From Candidatus Methylomicrobium oryzae (GTDB lineage Bacteria; Pseudomonadota; Gammaproteobacteria; Methylococcales; Methylomonadaceae): a DNA stretch of 64,000 nucleotides. A program made the translations under genes and the position numbers. The notes below the pieces were generated by a model, which was given only the letters and a program-made list of their open reading frames with translations, was not told where the DNA came from and ran no database searches. The stretch is from the NCBI RefSeq assembly GCF_016745425.1, contig NZ_JAERVK010000010.1, positions 1-64,000 on the forward strand. The letters run 5' to 3'. Positions 1-7,769 of this stretch are shown here, piece after piece. The first letter of the stretch is position 1; every line of letters begins with the position of its first letter.

Positions 1-57
1 GGTTCAGATGGTGGCTTCGCGCGCTGCGCTCGCACCATCTAACCTTATTCGTTAGAA
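1..57 (-). other. attC recombination site of cassette 2, cut by the window edge
   Basis: Integron attC site in the leftward cassette orientation. The R'' box is the complement of GTTAGAA at 51-57. A stem is formed by 33-44 (CACCATCTAACC) and 1-13 (GGTTCAGATGGTG), which pair except for one extra C, the extrahelical base typical of attC hairpins. The loop is GC-rich. The L'/R' end of the site lies beyond position 1. The site sits 7 bases after the stop of the cassette 2 gene, as in other cassettes. Confidence 0.75.
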
Positions 58-63
58 CACAAA

Positions 64-312
64 TTAATTTTTATAGGTGGTGTATGAAGGTTTTTGGTCA
101 TAGAAAAAGACATGATGAACTAGCCTGTCGTTATGGGCGTACTTCAGCAGATCACAAAGCGATAGCGGATTCGTGGCAACGTCAATTAATAGGGCACTTT
201 CGTTCATTTTGGACACTCCTTCCTGCTGCGGTAGGCTATCCAATAGAGAACGCATATCACTCGACCAAGGACGACTTTCAGACTTTTCTACAATTACTAA
301 AGCGTAAGGCAT
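64..312 (-). CDS. Integron cassette 2 gene, hypothetical protein (82 aa)
   Basis: Short soluble protein of unknown function and the only gene of the second cassette. I do not recognise a family and see no signal peptide or membrane segment. Support for it being real: an ATG at 312 with GGAG 8 bases upstream (read leftward), position between two attC sites, and reading direction away from the integrase, which is how cassette genes lie. The gene fills almost the whole cassette. Transcription probably comes from a promoter in the integrase/attI region through cassette 1. The rightward frame over the same bases was rejected because it runs against the attC polarity. Cassette genes are often of foreign origin, so host-type codon use is not expected. 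Confidence 0.6.
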   Translation of the reverse strand: MPYALVIVEKSESRPWSSDMRSLLDSLPQQEGVSKMNESALLIDVATNPLSLCDLLKYAHNDRLVHHVFFYDQKPSYTTYKN

Positions 313-340
313 TTTTCTCTCCAGAGTTAAAAGAGTCGGT

Positions 341-427
341 ATCTAACGTAGAATTAACGCGGCGCCCATAAGGACGCCGAGCAAAGCCGCGATGCTTCTG
401 GGCGTCGCGTTGAATGAACTGTTAGAA
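341..427 (-). other. attC recombination site between cassettes 1 and 2
   Basis: Complete attC of 87 bases. On the plus strand it begins ATCTAAC (341-347; complement GTTAGAT, the R' box) and ends GTTAGAA (421-427; complement TTCTAAC, the R'' box). The arms pair through CTAAC, then ATT-AACGCG and CGCCC, with one unpaired base and an unpaired central spacer. This is the folded bottom-strand structure that IntI recognises. The polarity places cassette 1 to the right and cassette 2 to the left. Confidence 0.85.
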
Positions 428-504
428 CTAGGAGAATACAGATGCTTAAAAACCTGCGGCTGTGCGATGAACCGAACGGGATACACGTAGTTTTTAGAAC
501 AGAC

Positions 505-789
505 TTAATGGGTTTTAGGCGAGTCGCCGAATACCGTGACCGAGCAGAAAAGCCCTCTGGACGCACCATTCAAAGGTTTGCCGTTGATTTTACACCAGTT
601 GAGGAACTGTTCTGGGTCAATAGCTACTTTGGTAAGAACTTGCCCCAAAGCCTCCGCTTCGTCTATTTTCTTTTGAACGATTCGAACCCACGAATCGTAG
701 GATTCGCCAAAATGACTTTTATCCTCGCAGATTTCTTTAAAACGAAGATAGGTAGGTTCGTCTTTGTACCAAGTAACGTAATTCACCAT
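505..789 (-). CDS. Integron cassette 1 gene, hypothetical protein (94 aa)
   Basis: First cassette gene after attI, so the one most likely to be expressed. The product is small and soluble, with a conserved-looking core (VDYVTWY-like start, then FLNWCKINGK and a short tail after GASRG). I recall similar small proteins from environmental integron cassettes, but no function is known to me. The ATG at 789 is preceded (leftward) by GGAG at a spacing of 7. About 78 bases separate the stop from the attC site. The overlapping rightward frame of about 130 codons runs through the attI junction and is judged spurious. Confidence 0.65.
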   Translation of the reverse strand: MVNYVTWYKDEPTYLRFKEICEDKSHFGESYDSWVRIVQKKIDEAEALGQVLTKVAIDPEQFLNWCKINGKPLNGASRGLFCSVTVFGDSPKTH

Positions 790-818
790 AGGGAAACTCC
801 AGGGTTAAAAGGGGCGGT

Positions 819-850
819 TTCTAACGTTAAGTAGACACCTATACAGGTGT
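819..850. other. attI/cassette junction with adjacent palindrome
   Basis: The junction reads TTCTAAC|GTTAAGT (819-825 and 826-832). In the cassette orientation this is CTTAAC followed by GTTAGAA, i.e. an attI simple site joined to the R' box of cassette 1. Directly next to it, ACACCT-ATAC-AGGTGT (835-850) is a 6-base-arm palindrome that could be an extra integrase binding element or an operator for the integrase gene. The right limit of attI cannot be fixed from sequence alone. Confidence 0.6.
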
Positions 851-873
851 ATATTAATCTACGATCATCGGTG

Positions 874-879
874 TATAAT
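874..879 (+). promoter_or_regulatory. Possible -10 box of the integrase promoter
   Basis: TATAAT 63 bases before the integrase ATG. The -35 at 17-base spacing (ATATTA) is poor. I looked for a LexA box (CTGT-N8-ACAG), common before intI genes, and did not find a convincing one. Confidence 0.3.
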
Positions 880-941
880 GCCAATCTGACAATCTGCTAA
901 ACTGGATACTACAATATTCAATTATTGATAGCAACCTCTTT

Positions 942-1916
942 ATGCTAACGAAAAGTACACCTCCAAAGCTCCTGGATCAAGTCCGTGATCGGATTCGCGT
1001 CAAGCACTATAGTATCGGTACCGAGAAGCTTTACGTGCAGTGGATCAAGCGGTTTATTTTGTTTTGCGGTAAACGCCATCCGTTAGAAATGGGTGCGATG
1101 GAAATTGAAACTTTTTTGACGCATCTCGCAGTGGAAGGCCATGTATCGGCTTTAACACAAAACCAAGCATTGTCCGCTTTACTGTTTTTGTACAAAGAAG
1201 TCCTTTTAATCGATTTGCCCTGGCTGGATAATATCGTGCGGGCCAAGCAACCGCAACGTTTACCCAGTGTGTTGACGCGCACCGAGGTGAGCGCCGTGCT
1301 GGCGCGGATGAGCGGAGTCTATGGATTGATGGCAAATCTCCTTTATGGCACGGGCATGCGCTTGATGGAGTGTGTACGCCTCAGGGTGAAAGATGTCGAT
1401 TTTGAGCGCGGCGAGATTATGGTCCGCGACGGCAAGGGAGGAAAGGATCGGGTCACGATGTTGCCGCAATCGTTGGCGAGCCACTTGCAAGACCATTTAT
1501 GCCAGCGCCGCGCCTTGTTTGATGATGATTCCCGCTTGGGCAAGGCCTCGGTTTATTTGCCGGATGCACTGGAACGTAAATATCCCAATGCAGCGACCGA
1601 ATGGGCCTGGCAATATTTGTTTTCCTCGGGCAGTTTTTCGCTTGATCCGCGCAGCGGTGTCGAACGCCGCCATCATATCGACGAAAAGTTATTGCAGCGG
1701 GCAATGAAAAAGGCGGTGCAGGCCAGCGGCATAACAAAATTGGCGACGCCCCATACGCTGCGCCATTCGTTCGCGATCCATTTGCTCGATTCGGGGTATG
1801 ACATTCGCACGGTGCAGGAATTGCTAGGTCACAAAGATGTGCAGACGACGATGATTTACACGCATGTTCTCAACAAGGGCGGAAGAGGCGTTGTAAGCCT
1901 GTTAGATCGGTTATGA
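942..1916 (+). CDS. intI: Integron integrase IntI (tyrosine recombinase)
   Basis: Site-specific recombinase that inserts and excises gene cassettes at attI and attC. The 324-residue protein has an N-terminal SAM-like core-binding domain (about 10-95) and a C-terminal catalytic domain. Catalytic residues visible: R140 (GTGMRLMEC), H271 and R274 (HTLRHS), H297 (LLGHKD), Y306 (MIYTHV). The segment around 204-230 ([11 protein letters not shown]...WAWQYLFSS) is the extra patch found in IntI enzymes and absent from XerC/XerD; this is the decisive feature. The gene points away from the cassettes, the classical integron layout. The gene looks intact, so the platform may be active. The start ATG has only a weak upstream purine tract. 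Confidence 0.95.
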   Translation: MLTKSTPPKLLDQVRDRIRVKHYSIGTEKLYVQWIKRFILFCGKRHPLEMGAMEIETFLTHLAVEGHVSALTQNQALSALLFLYKEVLLIDLPWLDNIVRAKQPQRLPSVLTRTEVSAVLARMSGVYGLMANLLYGTGMRLMECVRLRVKDVDFERGEIMVRDGKGGKDRVTMLPQSLASHLQDHLCQRRALFDDDSRLGKASVYLPDALERKYPNAATEWAWQYLFSSGSFSLDPRSGVERRHHIDEKLLQRAMKKAVQASGITKLATPHTLRHSFAIHLLDSGYDIRTVQELLGHKDVQTTMIYTHVLNKGGRGVVSLLDRL

Positions 1917-1946
1917 CGCTGTTTTCCTAAAAAATCGACGAACCCC

Positions 1947-1982
1947 GCCGGACGGGTTTGGTAAACCCGTCCGGCTCTTTTC
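1947..1982 (+). terminator. Rho-independent terminator after intI
   Basis: Perfect 13-base stem (GCCGGACGGGTTT at 1947-1959, AAACCCGTCCGGC at 1963-1975) with a 3-base loop, followed by a T-rich stretch. It lies 31 bases after the integrase stop. Confidence 0.8.
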
Positions 1983-2144
1983 TCCGAAGTTCAGGCAATG
2001 ACTGAAACGTTGAAGACGGAACTACAAACTCCGTTTTGCCGTAATACTGTCGGAGCGGATTTTTTCCGGGTGTTGCTATAATGGACCGTTTGAATTTTCA
2101 ATCGGAAAGCGATTCCCTTCCCGTAGCCGAAACAGCAGCCCTTG

Positions 2145-3425
2145 ATGCACTCCCTCTATACCGTCCTGTTCTATCTTTTAACGCCGTTTATTTTGCTGCG
2201 TTTACTCTGGCGCAGCCTTAAAGCTCCTGCTTACCGCCGCCGCTGGAATGAGCGTTTCGGCTTTTACGATAAAACCTATTCCCAAAACGTTGTTTGGTTC
2301 CATGCGGTGTCGGTCGGCGAGGCCGAGGCGCTGTTTCCGCTGCTGCGCTTGCTGCAGACGCGGCATCCCGGCCTGAAGCTATTGATCACGACCACGACAC
2401 CGACCGGTTCGGCCAGGGTGCAGGCGGTGTTCGGCGGAAAGGCGGAGCATGTGTATCTGCCATACGACATGCCGTTCGTGATCGGGCGTTTTCTGACGGC
2501 TTTCAAACCGCGCCTTGCGGTGATCATGGAAACCGAGATTTGGCCAAATCTTTATGCAGCATGCGGCCGACAGCAAATTCCGCTGTTCCTGATCAATGCT
2601 CGCCTGTCCGAAAAATCCGCGCGCGGCTATCGGAAAATTCCATCGCTGATTCGTCCGACGCTGGAACACGTCAGCCTGATCGCCGCGCAAACCGCGGATG
2701 ATGCGGAACGGTTTGTGCAGATCGGCGCGAAGCCGGATTCGGTCAGGGTAATGGGCAACATGAAGTTCGATATCGAGATCGCCGAAGAGACCCTCGCCCA
2801 AGGCAGGCGGCTCAAAGCTTCGGTCTTCGGCGACCGTTTCGTCTGGATCCTGGCCAGCACGCACAAAAACGAGGAAGCGCCGTTTCTGAACCTTTACCCC
2901 GAAATCAAGGTGGAAATTCCTGATCTGCTGTTAGTGATCGTGCCCCGGCATCCCGAGCGCTTCAGCGAGGTCAAGAATCTGTGCGAGGAACGCGGGCTGA
3001 AAGCCGTGATGCGCACATCAGAGAGTCCCTGTACGGCAGAAACCGATGTATATGATGTATATATAGCCGATACGATGGGCGAGCTCAAGATGCTGTATGC
3101 GGCGGCGGACGTGGCTTTTATCGGCGGCAGCCTGGTGCCGGTAGGCGGCCATAATCTGCTCGAAGCGGCCGCGGCCGGCGTGCCGGTGATGTTCGGACCC
3201 TACATGGCCAATTTCAAGGAGATCGCCGGGGGCGTTTTGGCTCACCAGGCGGCGCTGCAGTGCCGGTCTCCGGAAGAAATTATCGGGACAATCCTTTCGT
3301 TATATGCCGACCCGGAGCAGCGGACGGAACTGGCGGACCGGGCCAGGGTGTTTCTAAACGAAAACCGGGGGGCGATCGCGGCGATTGCCGAGCTGATAGA
3401 GGCCGCTATCCCGAAAGGCGGATAA
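2145..3425 (+). CDS. waaA: 3-deoxy-D-manno-octulosonic acid transferase
   Basis: Inner-membrane glycosyltransferase that adds Kdo to lipid A in lipopolysaccharide synthesis. About 426 residues, the usual length for WaaA/KdtA. An N-terminal hydrophobic segment anchors it (LYTVLFYLLTPFILLRLLW). Family marks: FHAVSVGEAEA (about 54-64, containing the conserved Glu), LITTTTPTGS, ETEIWPN, and the C-terminal donor-binding region FIGGSLVPVGGHN. ATG at 2145 is preferred over an adjoining TTG at 2142. It stands alone between the integron terminator and the polyene-type operon. No obvious anomaly. Confidence 0.95.
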   Translation: MHSLYTVLFYLLTPFILLRLLWRSLKAPAYRRRWNERFGFYDKTYSQNVVWFHAVSVGEAEALFPLLRLLQTRHPGLKLLITTTTPTGSARVQAVFGGKAEHVYLPYDMPFVIGRFLTAFKPRLAVIMETEIWPNLYAACGRQQIPLFLINARLSEKSARGYRKIPSLIRPTLEHVSLIAAQTADDAERFVQIGAKPDSVRVMGNMKFDIEIAEETLAQGRRLKASVFGDRFVWILASTHKNEEAPFLNLYPEIKVEIPDLLLVIVPRHPERFSEVKNLCEERGLKAVMRTSESPCTAETDVYDVYIADTMGELKMLYAAADVAFIGGSLVPVGGHNLLEAAAAGVPVMFGPYMANFKEIAGGVLAHQAALQCRSPEEIIGTILSLYADPEQRTELADRARVFLNENRGAIAAIAELIEAAIPKGG

Positions 3426-3626
3426 ATTTGCAATAGGCGTTTTTGCAGCCGCATTGAATGAGGGAAACAGGCAGGACAGTCCAACTGCGTTCGGCCATAC
3501 ATCAAATGATTCCCGTGGATGCGCGGTGCTTAACCGCCTTATCAACCGGACATTTTTTCCGAAAACCTGACCTCCGCATTATAATTTTCTTTTCCCCACT
3601 TACACATGCCAAGGAACATCCCCCGC

Positions 3627-4862
3627 ATGGACAAACCGCCTCAAAGCAAAGTCATCATCATCGGCGCAGGCCCTTCCGGCAGTATCGCGGGGGCCCTGCT
3701 CAGAAAAAAAGGCTATCCGGTGATCATTCTGGAGCGCCAGCGTTTTCCCCGCTTCAGCATCGGCGAAAGCCTGTTGCCGCAGTGCATGGAGTTCATCAAG
3801 GAAGCCGGGATGCTCGATGCGGTTGTCGATGCCGGATTTCAGTTTAAGAACGGCGCGGCGTTCGCCTTCGGCGAGCATTACACCGAATTCGATTTCGAAG
3901 ACAAGTTTACCCCCGGCATCGGCACGACCTTCCAGGTCCAGCGCGGCCGCTTCGACGCGCTGCTGGCCGACGAAGCGGCGCGGATGGGCGTCGATATACA
4001 CTGGGAGATGGAAGTAAAGGCGGTCGATTTTTCCGGTCCCCGGGCCCATTTGACCGTCGCCGACACGGACGGCCGGCTTTACGATTACGCGGCCGACTTC
4101 GTGCTCGATGCGAGCGGTTTCGGGCGGATACTGCCGCGCCTGCTCGATCTGGAGTCCCCGTCGGGGTTTCCGGTCAGGCAGGCCTTGTTCGGGCATATCG
4201 AAGACCGGATCGACGATCCGGCGTTCGACCGGAACAAAATCCGGATCACCGTGCATCCGGAACACCCGGACGTCTGGTTCTGGCTGATTCCGTTCAGCAA
4301 CGGACGCAGCAGCGTCGGCGTAGTGGCCGAGCGGGCCTTTTATGCGCCGGGCGAGGATTACGGCGCGCAGCTGCAGGCATTGATCCGTCAGGATGCGGGC
4401 CTCGGTCGGATTTTGAAAAACGCGGTATTCGACGACAGGATCAATACATTGGTCGGTTATTCGGCCAACGTCAAAAGCCTTTACGGCAAGGGCTATGCGC
4501 TGCTCGGCAACGCGGGCGAGTTTCTCGACCCGATTTTTTCCTCGGGCGTGACGATCGCGATGAAGTCCGCGATGCTGACCACGGCTGCGCTGGACCGGCA
4601 ATTTAAGGGCGAGCCGGTCGATTGGGAACAGGATTACGCGCGGCCGTTGAAGCGCGGCGTCGATACCTTCCGGGTATTTGTCGATGCGTGGTACGACGGC
4701 CGTTTTCAGGATGTGATTTTCCATCCCAATCAACAGCCCGGCATCAAGGCGATGATTTGTTCGATCCTGGCCGGTTATGCCTGGGACGAAAACAACCCCT
4801 ATGTGAAGAACGCCTGCTCGCGGCTGGATACGCTCGTGGAACTATGCCGCGACGACAGTTAA
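3627..4862 (+). CDS. FAD-dependent oxidoreductase of the aryl-polyene-type cluster
   Basis: Flavoprotein of the halogenase / geranylgeranyl-reductase-like family (about 411 residues). The N-terminal Rossmann motif IIIGAGPSGSIAG binds the FAD ADP moiety. FSIGESLLP and AGEFLDPIFSSGV are family marks. I see no tryptophan-halogenase WxWxIP motif, so a redox role is more likely than halogenation. Flavoproteins like this occur in aryl-polyene and xanthomonadin clusters, where the exact reaction is not settled to my knowledge. The ATG at 3627 is chosen because AAGGAA lies at usable spacing; another ATG at 3606 has no ribosome binding site. The 3' end overlaps the next gene by 19 bases, showing an operon. 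Confidence 0.8.
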   Translation: MDKPPQSKVIIIGAGPSGSIAGALLRKKGYPVIILERQRFPRFSIGESLLPQCMEFIKEAGMLDAVVDAGFQFKNGAAFAFGEHYTEFDFEDKFTPGIGTTFQVQRGRFDALLADEAARMGVDIHWEMEVKAVDFSGPRAHLTVADTDGRLYDYAADFVLDASGFGRILPRLLDLESPSGFPVRQALFGHIEDRIDDPAFDRNKIRITVHPEHPDVWFWLIPFSNGRSSVGVVAERAFYAPGEDYGAQLQALIRQDAGLGRILKNAVFDDRINTLVGYSANVKSLYGKGYALLGNAGEFLDPIFSSGVTIAMKSAMLTTAALDRQFKGEPVDWEQDYARPLKRGVDTFRVFVDAWYDGRFQDVIFHPNQQPGIKAMICSILAGYAWDENNPYVKNACSRLDTLVELCRDDS

Positions 4863-5443
4863 GCCTGGTCGCCTTGATCATTAGTTTGGCCGGTTGCGCG
4901 TCGATTCATCCTCAGGGCGGAAGCCTGCCTGAAGCGGCCCCGCAGGCCGGGGCGCGCCCGCAGCCTTTGTTTCCGCTCGCGCCGCCTTTGGGTCCGGAGC
5001 GGCGCATCGTGCAGCAGTTGACCGCGCACTGGCCGGGAAGCGAGGAAACGCTGCTCTGCGTGCTGGAACTGGACAGCCGGCGTATCGCGATGGCCGGCCT
5101 TACCCGGGACGGGCTGAGCCTGTTCAATTTGACCTATGACGGAAAGACCCTGGAGGCGGACAAAAATCCCCTGGTTCCCGAGACGCTCGTTCCCGAACTG
5201 ATCGTTGCGGATTTGCAGCTGGTTTACTGGCCGCTCGACAGCGTGCGGAAGCAGTTGCCGAAAGGCTTGAAGCTGGAAGCCGGTCCGGGTATCCGCCGCT
5301 TATCCGACGATGGCAAGCCTCTGACCGAAATACATTATTTGAGCGCCGACGGCGCTTGGCCGAAAGCGGCCGAACTGCTCAACCTACAGTATCATTACCG
5401 GCTTACGATCCAAACGGTCAGCTATGAAGTTGTATCTGAATGA
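4844..5443 (+). CDS. DUF3261-type outer-membrane lipoprotein
   Basis: About 199 residues. It starts with a type II signal peptide ending in a lipobox (SLAGC, Cys near residue 17), so it is probably lipid-anchored. The rest is a soluble domain resembling DUF3261, a family found in aryl-polyene operons and suspected of helping to place the pigment in the outer membrane. The frame is open much further upstream, inside the flavoprotein gene, but the ATG at 4844 gives the proper signal peptide. It overlaps the neighbour genes by 19 bases upstream and 20 bases downstream. Family assignment is from overall pattern and context rather than a strict motif. Confidence 0.7.
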   Translation: MPRRQLSLVALIISLAGCASIHPQGGSLPEAAPQAGARPQPLFPLAPPLGPERRIVQQLTAHWPGSEETLLCVLELDSRRIAMAGLTRDGLSLFNLTYDGKTLEADKNPLVPETLVPELIVADLQLVYWPLDSVRKQLPKGLKLEAGPGIRRLSDDGKPLTEIHYLSADGAWPKAAELLNLQYHYRLTIQTVSYEVVSE

Positions 5444-6605
5444 CGTCGGCATGCTCTGCGCGGCCGGTAACGGCAAGCGGGAGGTATTGGCGGGGCTGTT
5501 GGCCGGAAACCGTTCGGGCCTGATCTTTACAGACCGGTTCAGCCCCGGTCGGCCGTTCGCGGTAGGCCGGATCGATGCCGAACTGCCGGAAATCGGCGAC
5601 CGTTTCGGGTATTACCGTTGCCGTAATAACAGCCTGTTGCTGGCCGCGCAGGAACAAATTCGCGGTACGGTCCAGCGAATGATCGCCCGCTTTGGGAAGG
5701 ACCGTATCGGTTGCGTGTTGGGCACCAGTACGTCCGGAGTCCGGAACACCGAACTGGCATTGGCCTATCAAGCGGCCAACGGCGCCCTGCCGCCCGATTT
5801 TCATTACAAACAGCAGCAGATGGGGGCGAGCGCCGATTTTCTGGCGGCCTGCCTGAATCTCGGCGGACCGGCCTATACCTTGTCGACTGCCTGTTCTTCG
5901 AGCGGACGAGCGATCGCGTCCGCGCGCCGCCTGCTGCGCCTGGGCCTCTGTGATGCGGTAATCGTCGGCGGCGCCGATACGCTCTGCAATCTGACGATCA
6001 ACGGTTTTGCGGCCCTGGAGTCGTTGAGCGGCGGCTTGTGCAGGCCGTTCGGCGCGCACCGGGACGGGATCAACATCGGCGAGGCGGCCTGCCTGTTCGT
6101 GTTGAGCCGCGAGCCGGGTCCTGTCGAGCTGCTCGGGATCGGTTCCACCAGCGACGCCTACCATTTTTCCGCGCCCGATCCGGACGGGCTGGCGGTGGGC
6201 CGGGCCATGCAGCTGGCTCTGGAAGATGCCGGCAAGCGTCCCGAGGAGATCGATTACCTGAATCTGCACGGCACCGCGACCGTGCTGAACGACAGCATGG
6301 AAAGCAAGGCGGTCAACGGGCTGTTCGGCGTCGGGGTGCCGGCCGGTTCGAGCAAGGGCATGACCGGCCATACGCTGGGCGCGGCGGCGGCGCTCGAACT
6401 CGGTTTTTGCTGGCTGCTGCTGAACAGTGACGATGAGAAAGGCAGGCTGATTCCGAACGTCAACGACGACACGGATGATCCGCTACTGACCCCATTGAAT
6501 CTCGTGCGTCCGGGCAGCGAACTGAAGCGCCGGATAGATACCTGCCAAAGCAATTCATTCGCGTTCGGCGGCAATAACATCTCGATCGTGGTTGGGCGGG
6601 CATGA
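5424..6605 (+). CDS. Beta-ketoacyl-ACP synthase (ApeO-like)
   Basis: Condensing enzyme of 393 residues, thiolase fold, which would extend a polyene acyl chain on a carrier protein. The active-site Cys is in STACSSSGRA (about 155), the two His in LHGTATVLND and GMTGHTLGAA. The triad is complete, so this is a ketosynthase rather than a chain-length factor, which lacks the Cys. In aryl-polyene clusters the order KS-dehydratase-ketoreductase-KS corresponds to apeO-P-Q-R. It overlaps the lipoprotein gene by 20 bases and ends in an ATGA overlap with the next gene. Confidence 0.9.
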   Translation: MKLYLNDVGMLCAAGNGKREVLAGLLAGNRSGLIFTDRFSPGRPFAVGRIDAELPEIGDRFGYYRCRNNSLLLAAQEQIRGTVQRMIARFGKDRIGCVLGTSTSGVRNTELALAYQAANGALPPDFHYKQQQMGASADFLAACLNLGGPAYTLSTACSSSGRAIASARRLLRLGLCDAVIVGGADTLCNLTINGFAALESLSGGLCRPFGAHRDGINIGEAACLFVLSREPGPVELLGIGSTSDAYHFSAPDPDGLAVGRAMQLALEDAGKRPEEIDYLNLHGTATVLNDSMESKAVNGLFGVGVPAGSSKGMTGHTLGAAAALELGFCWLLLNSDDEKGRLIPNVNDDTDDPLLTPLNLVRPGSELKRRIDTCQSNSFAFGGNNISIVVGRA

Positions 6606-7051
6606 ACGATTTTCCGCTGTTCGACATCGCCGAACTGCTGCCGCATACCGGCGGGATGATCTGGCTCGATAAAGTGCTTGCCTGGGACGAAGAGACGGCC
6701 ACTGCCGAGCTGACCGTCCGGGCCGGCCCGTTGTTCGGCGGCGGCGATACGGTTCCCGCCTGGGCCGGGATCGAATACATGGCGCAGACGATCGGCCTGT
6801 ATGCCGGCCTCCATGCCAAGCGCGCGGGCGAGCCGATCAGGCTGGGTTTTTTGCTCGGCACCCGGCGTTTCGAGAGCAGCGCGCCCGGCTTCCGGATCGG
6901 TTCCGTGCTGACGGTACGGGTTGAGAAAATCATGCAGGACGGACACTTGTCCGTGTTCGACTGCCGGATAACCGGCGATCATGTTAAAGTAAGCGCCGTG
7001 CTGAACGTCTACCAGGCGCCCCTCGATACGATAATGCATTATGAAAAATAA
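6602..7051 (+). CDS. Hotdog-fold 3-hydroxyacyl-ACP dehydratase (ApeP-like)
   Basis: 149-residue FabZ/FabA-like hotdog protein that would remove water from the beta-hydroxyacyl intermediate to create each double bond of the polyene. Near the N terminus LLPHTGGMIWLDKV corresponds to the FabZ signature with its catalytic His; the central segment AWAGIEYMAQTIGLYAG is the hotdog helix. Four-base overlap with the ketosynthase gene and 11-base overlap with the reductase gene indicate coupled translation. The dehydratase role is inferred from fold and operon. Confidence 0.85.
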   Translation: MNDFPLFDIAELLPHTGGMIWLDKVLAWDEETATAELTVRAGPLFGGGDTVPAWAGIEYMAQTIGLYAGLHAKRAGEPIRLGFLLGTRRFESSAPGFRIGSVLTVRVEKIMQDGHLSVFDCRITGDHVKVSAVLNVYQAPLDTIMHYEK

Positions 7052-7769
7052 GACCGTTTTAGTGACCGGCTCGAGCCGCGGCATCGGCAAGGCGATCGCC
7101 TTGTATCTGGCGGCCCAGGGCTACGATTTGGTGCTGCATTGCCGCAGCCGGCGCGATCAGGCCGAGGAGGTCGCGCGGGAAATCGAAGAGATGGGCCGCA
7201 GCGCCCGGATTCTGCAATTCGATGTCGGCGACCGCGTGCAGTGCGCCCAGCACCTGGCCGAGGATATCGATGCGAACGGCGCCTATTACGGCGTGGTCTG
7301 CAATGCCGGTATCGCCGCCGACAATGCGTTTCCGTCGCTGACCGGGGAAGAATGGGACAGCGTGATCCATACCAACCTCGACAGTTTCTATAACGTGCTG
7401 CAGCCTGTCATCATGCCGATGGTCCGGCGGCGGAGTCCCGGGCGCATCGTGACCCTGTCGTCCGTCTCCGGCCTGATCGGCAACCGCGGCCAGGTCAATT
7501 ACAGCGCCGCCAAGGCCGGCATCATCGGCGCGACCAAGGCGTTGGCGCTGGAGCTGGCCAAGCGCGACATCACGGTCAATTGCGTCGCGCCCGGCCTGAT
7601 CGAAACCGAAATGGTCGAAGCACTGCCGCTGGACGAAATCAAAAAAATGATTCCGGCGCGCCGTGTCGGTCACCCGAAAGAAGTCGCCGCGGCGGTGGCC
7701 TTTCTGCTGTCCGAAGACGCTGCCTACATCACCCGCCAGGTGATCGCGGTCAACGGAGGCTTGTGCTGA
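7041..7769 (+). CDS. 3-ketoacyl-ACP reductase, FabG family (ApeQ-like)
   Basis: Short-chain dehydrogenase of 242 residues that reduces the beta-keto group with NADPH. Visible: cofactor loop TGSSRGIG (about 10-17), NAG motif in VVCNAGIA, catalytic Ser in LSSVSG and the Tyr-x3-Lys in VNYSAAKAG. C-terminal AAYITRQVIAVNGG is typical of FabG. It sits between the dehydratase and the second ketosynthase, so its job is most likely in the polyene cycle rather than in housekeeping fatty-acid synthesis. The stop and the next start overlap by one base (TGATG). Confidence 0.92.
   Translation: MKNKTVLVTGSSRGIGKAIALYLAAQGYDLVLHCRSRRDQAEEVAREIEEMGRSARILQFDVGDRVQCAQHLAEDIDANGAYYGVVCNAGIAADNAFPSLTGEEWDSVIHTNLDSFYNVLQPVIMPMVRRRSPGRIVTLSSVSGLIGNRGQVNYSAAKAGIIGATKALALELAKRDITVNCVAPGLIETEMVEALPLDEIKKMIPARRVGHPKEVAAAVAFLLSEDAAYITRQVIAVNGGLC

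Noticed and set aside
84-834. Rightward open frames across the cassettes (84-371 and 442-834)
   Set aside because: They run against the polarity of the attC sites, one crosses the attI junction, and they lack convincing ribosome sites. The leftward frames fit cassette structure.
841-900. LexA (SOS) box before intI
   Set aside because: CTAT...ACAG elements are present but no CTGT-N8-ACAG spacing could be found.
3600-4733. Long frame on the minus strand opposite the flavoprotein gene
   Set aside because: It mirrors a clear FAD-protein gene, has no family likeness, and reflects GC-rich codon bias on the complementary strand. Similar long mirror frames at 5418-6371, 12355-13164, 56273-57601, 58026-59135 and 59210-60424 were dropped for the same reason.
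3627-4862. Flavoprotein as tryptophan halogenase
   Set aside because: The GESLLP motif is shared with halogenases, but the WxWxIP motif was not seen and the neighbours indicate a polyene-type pathway.
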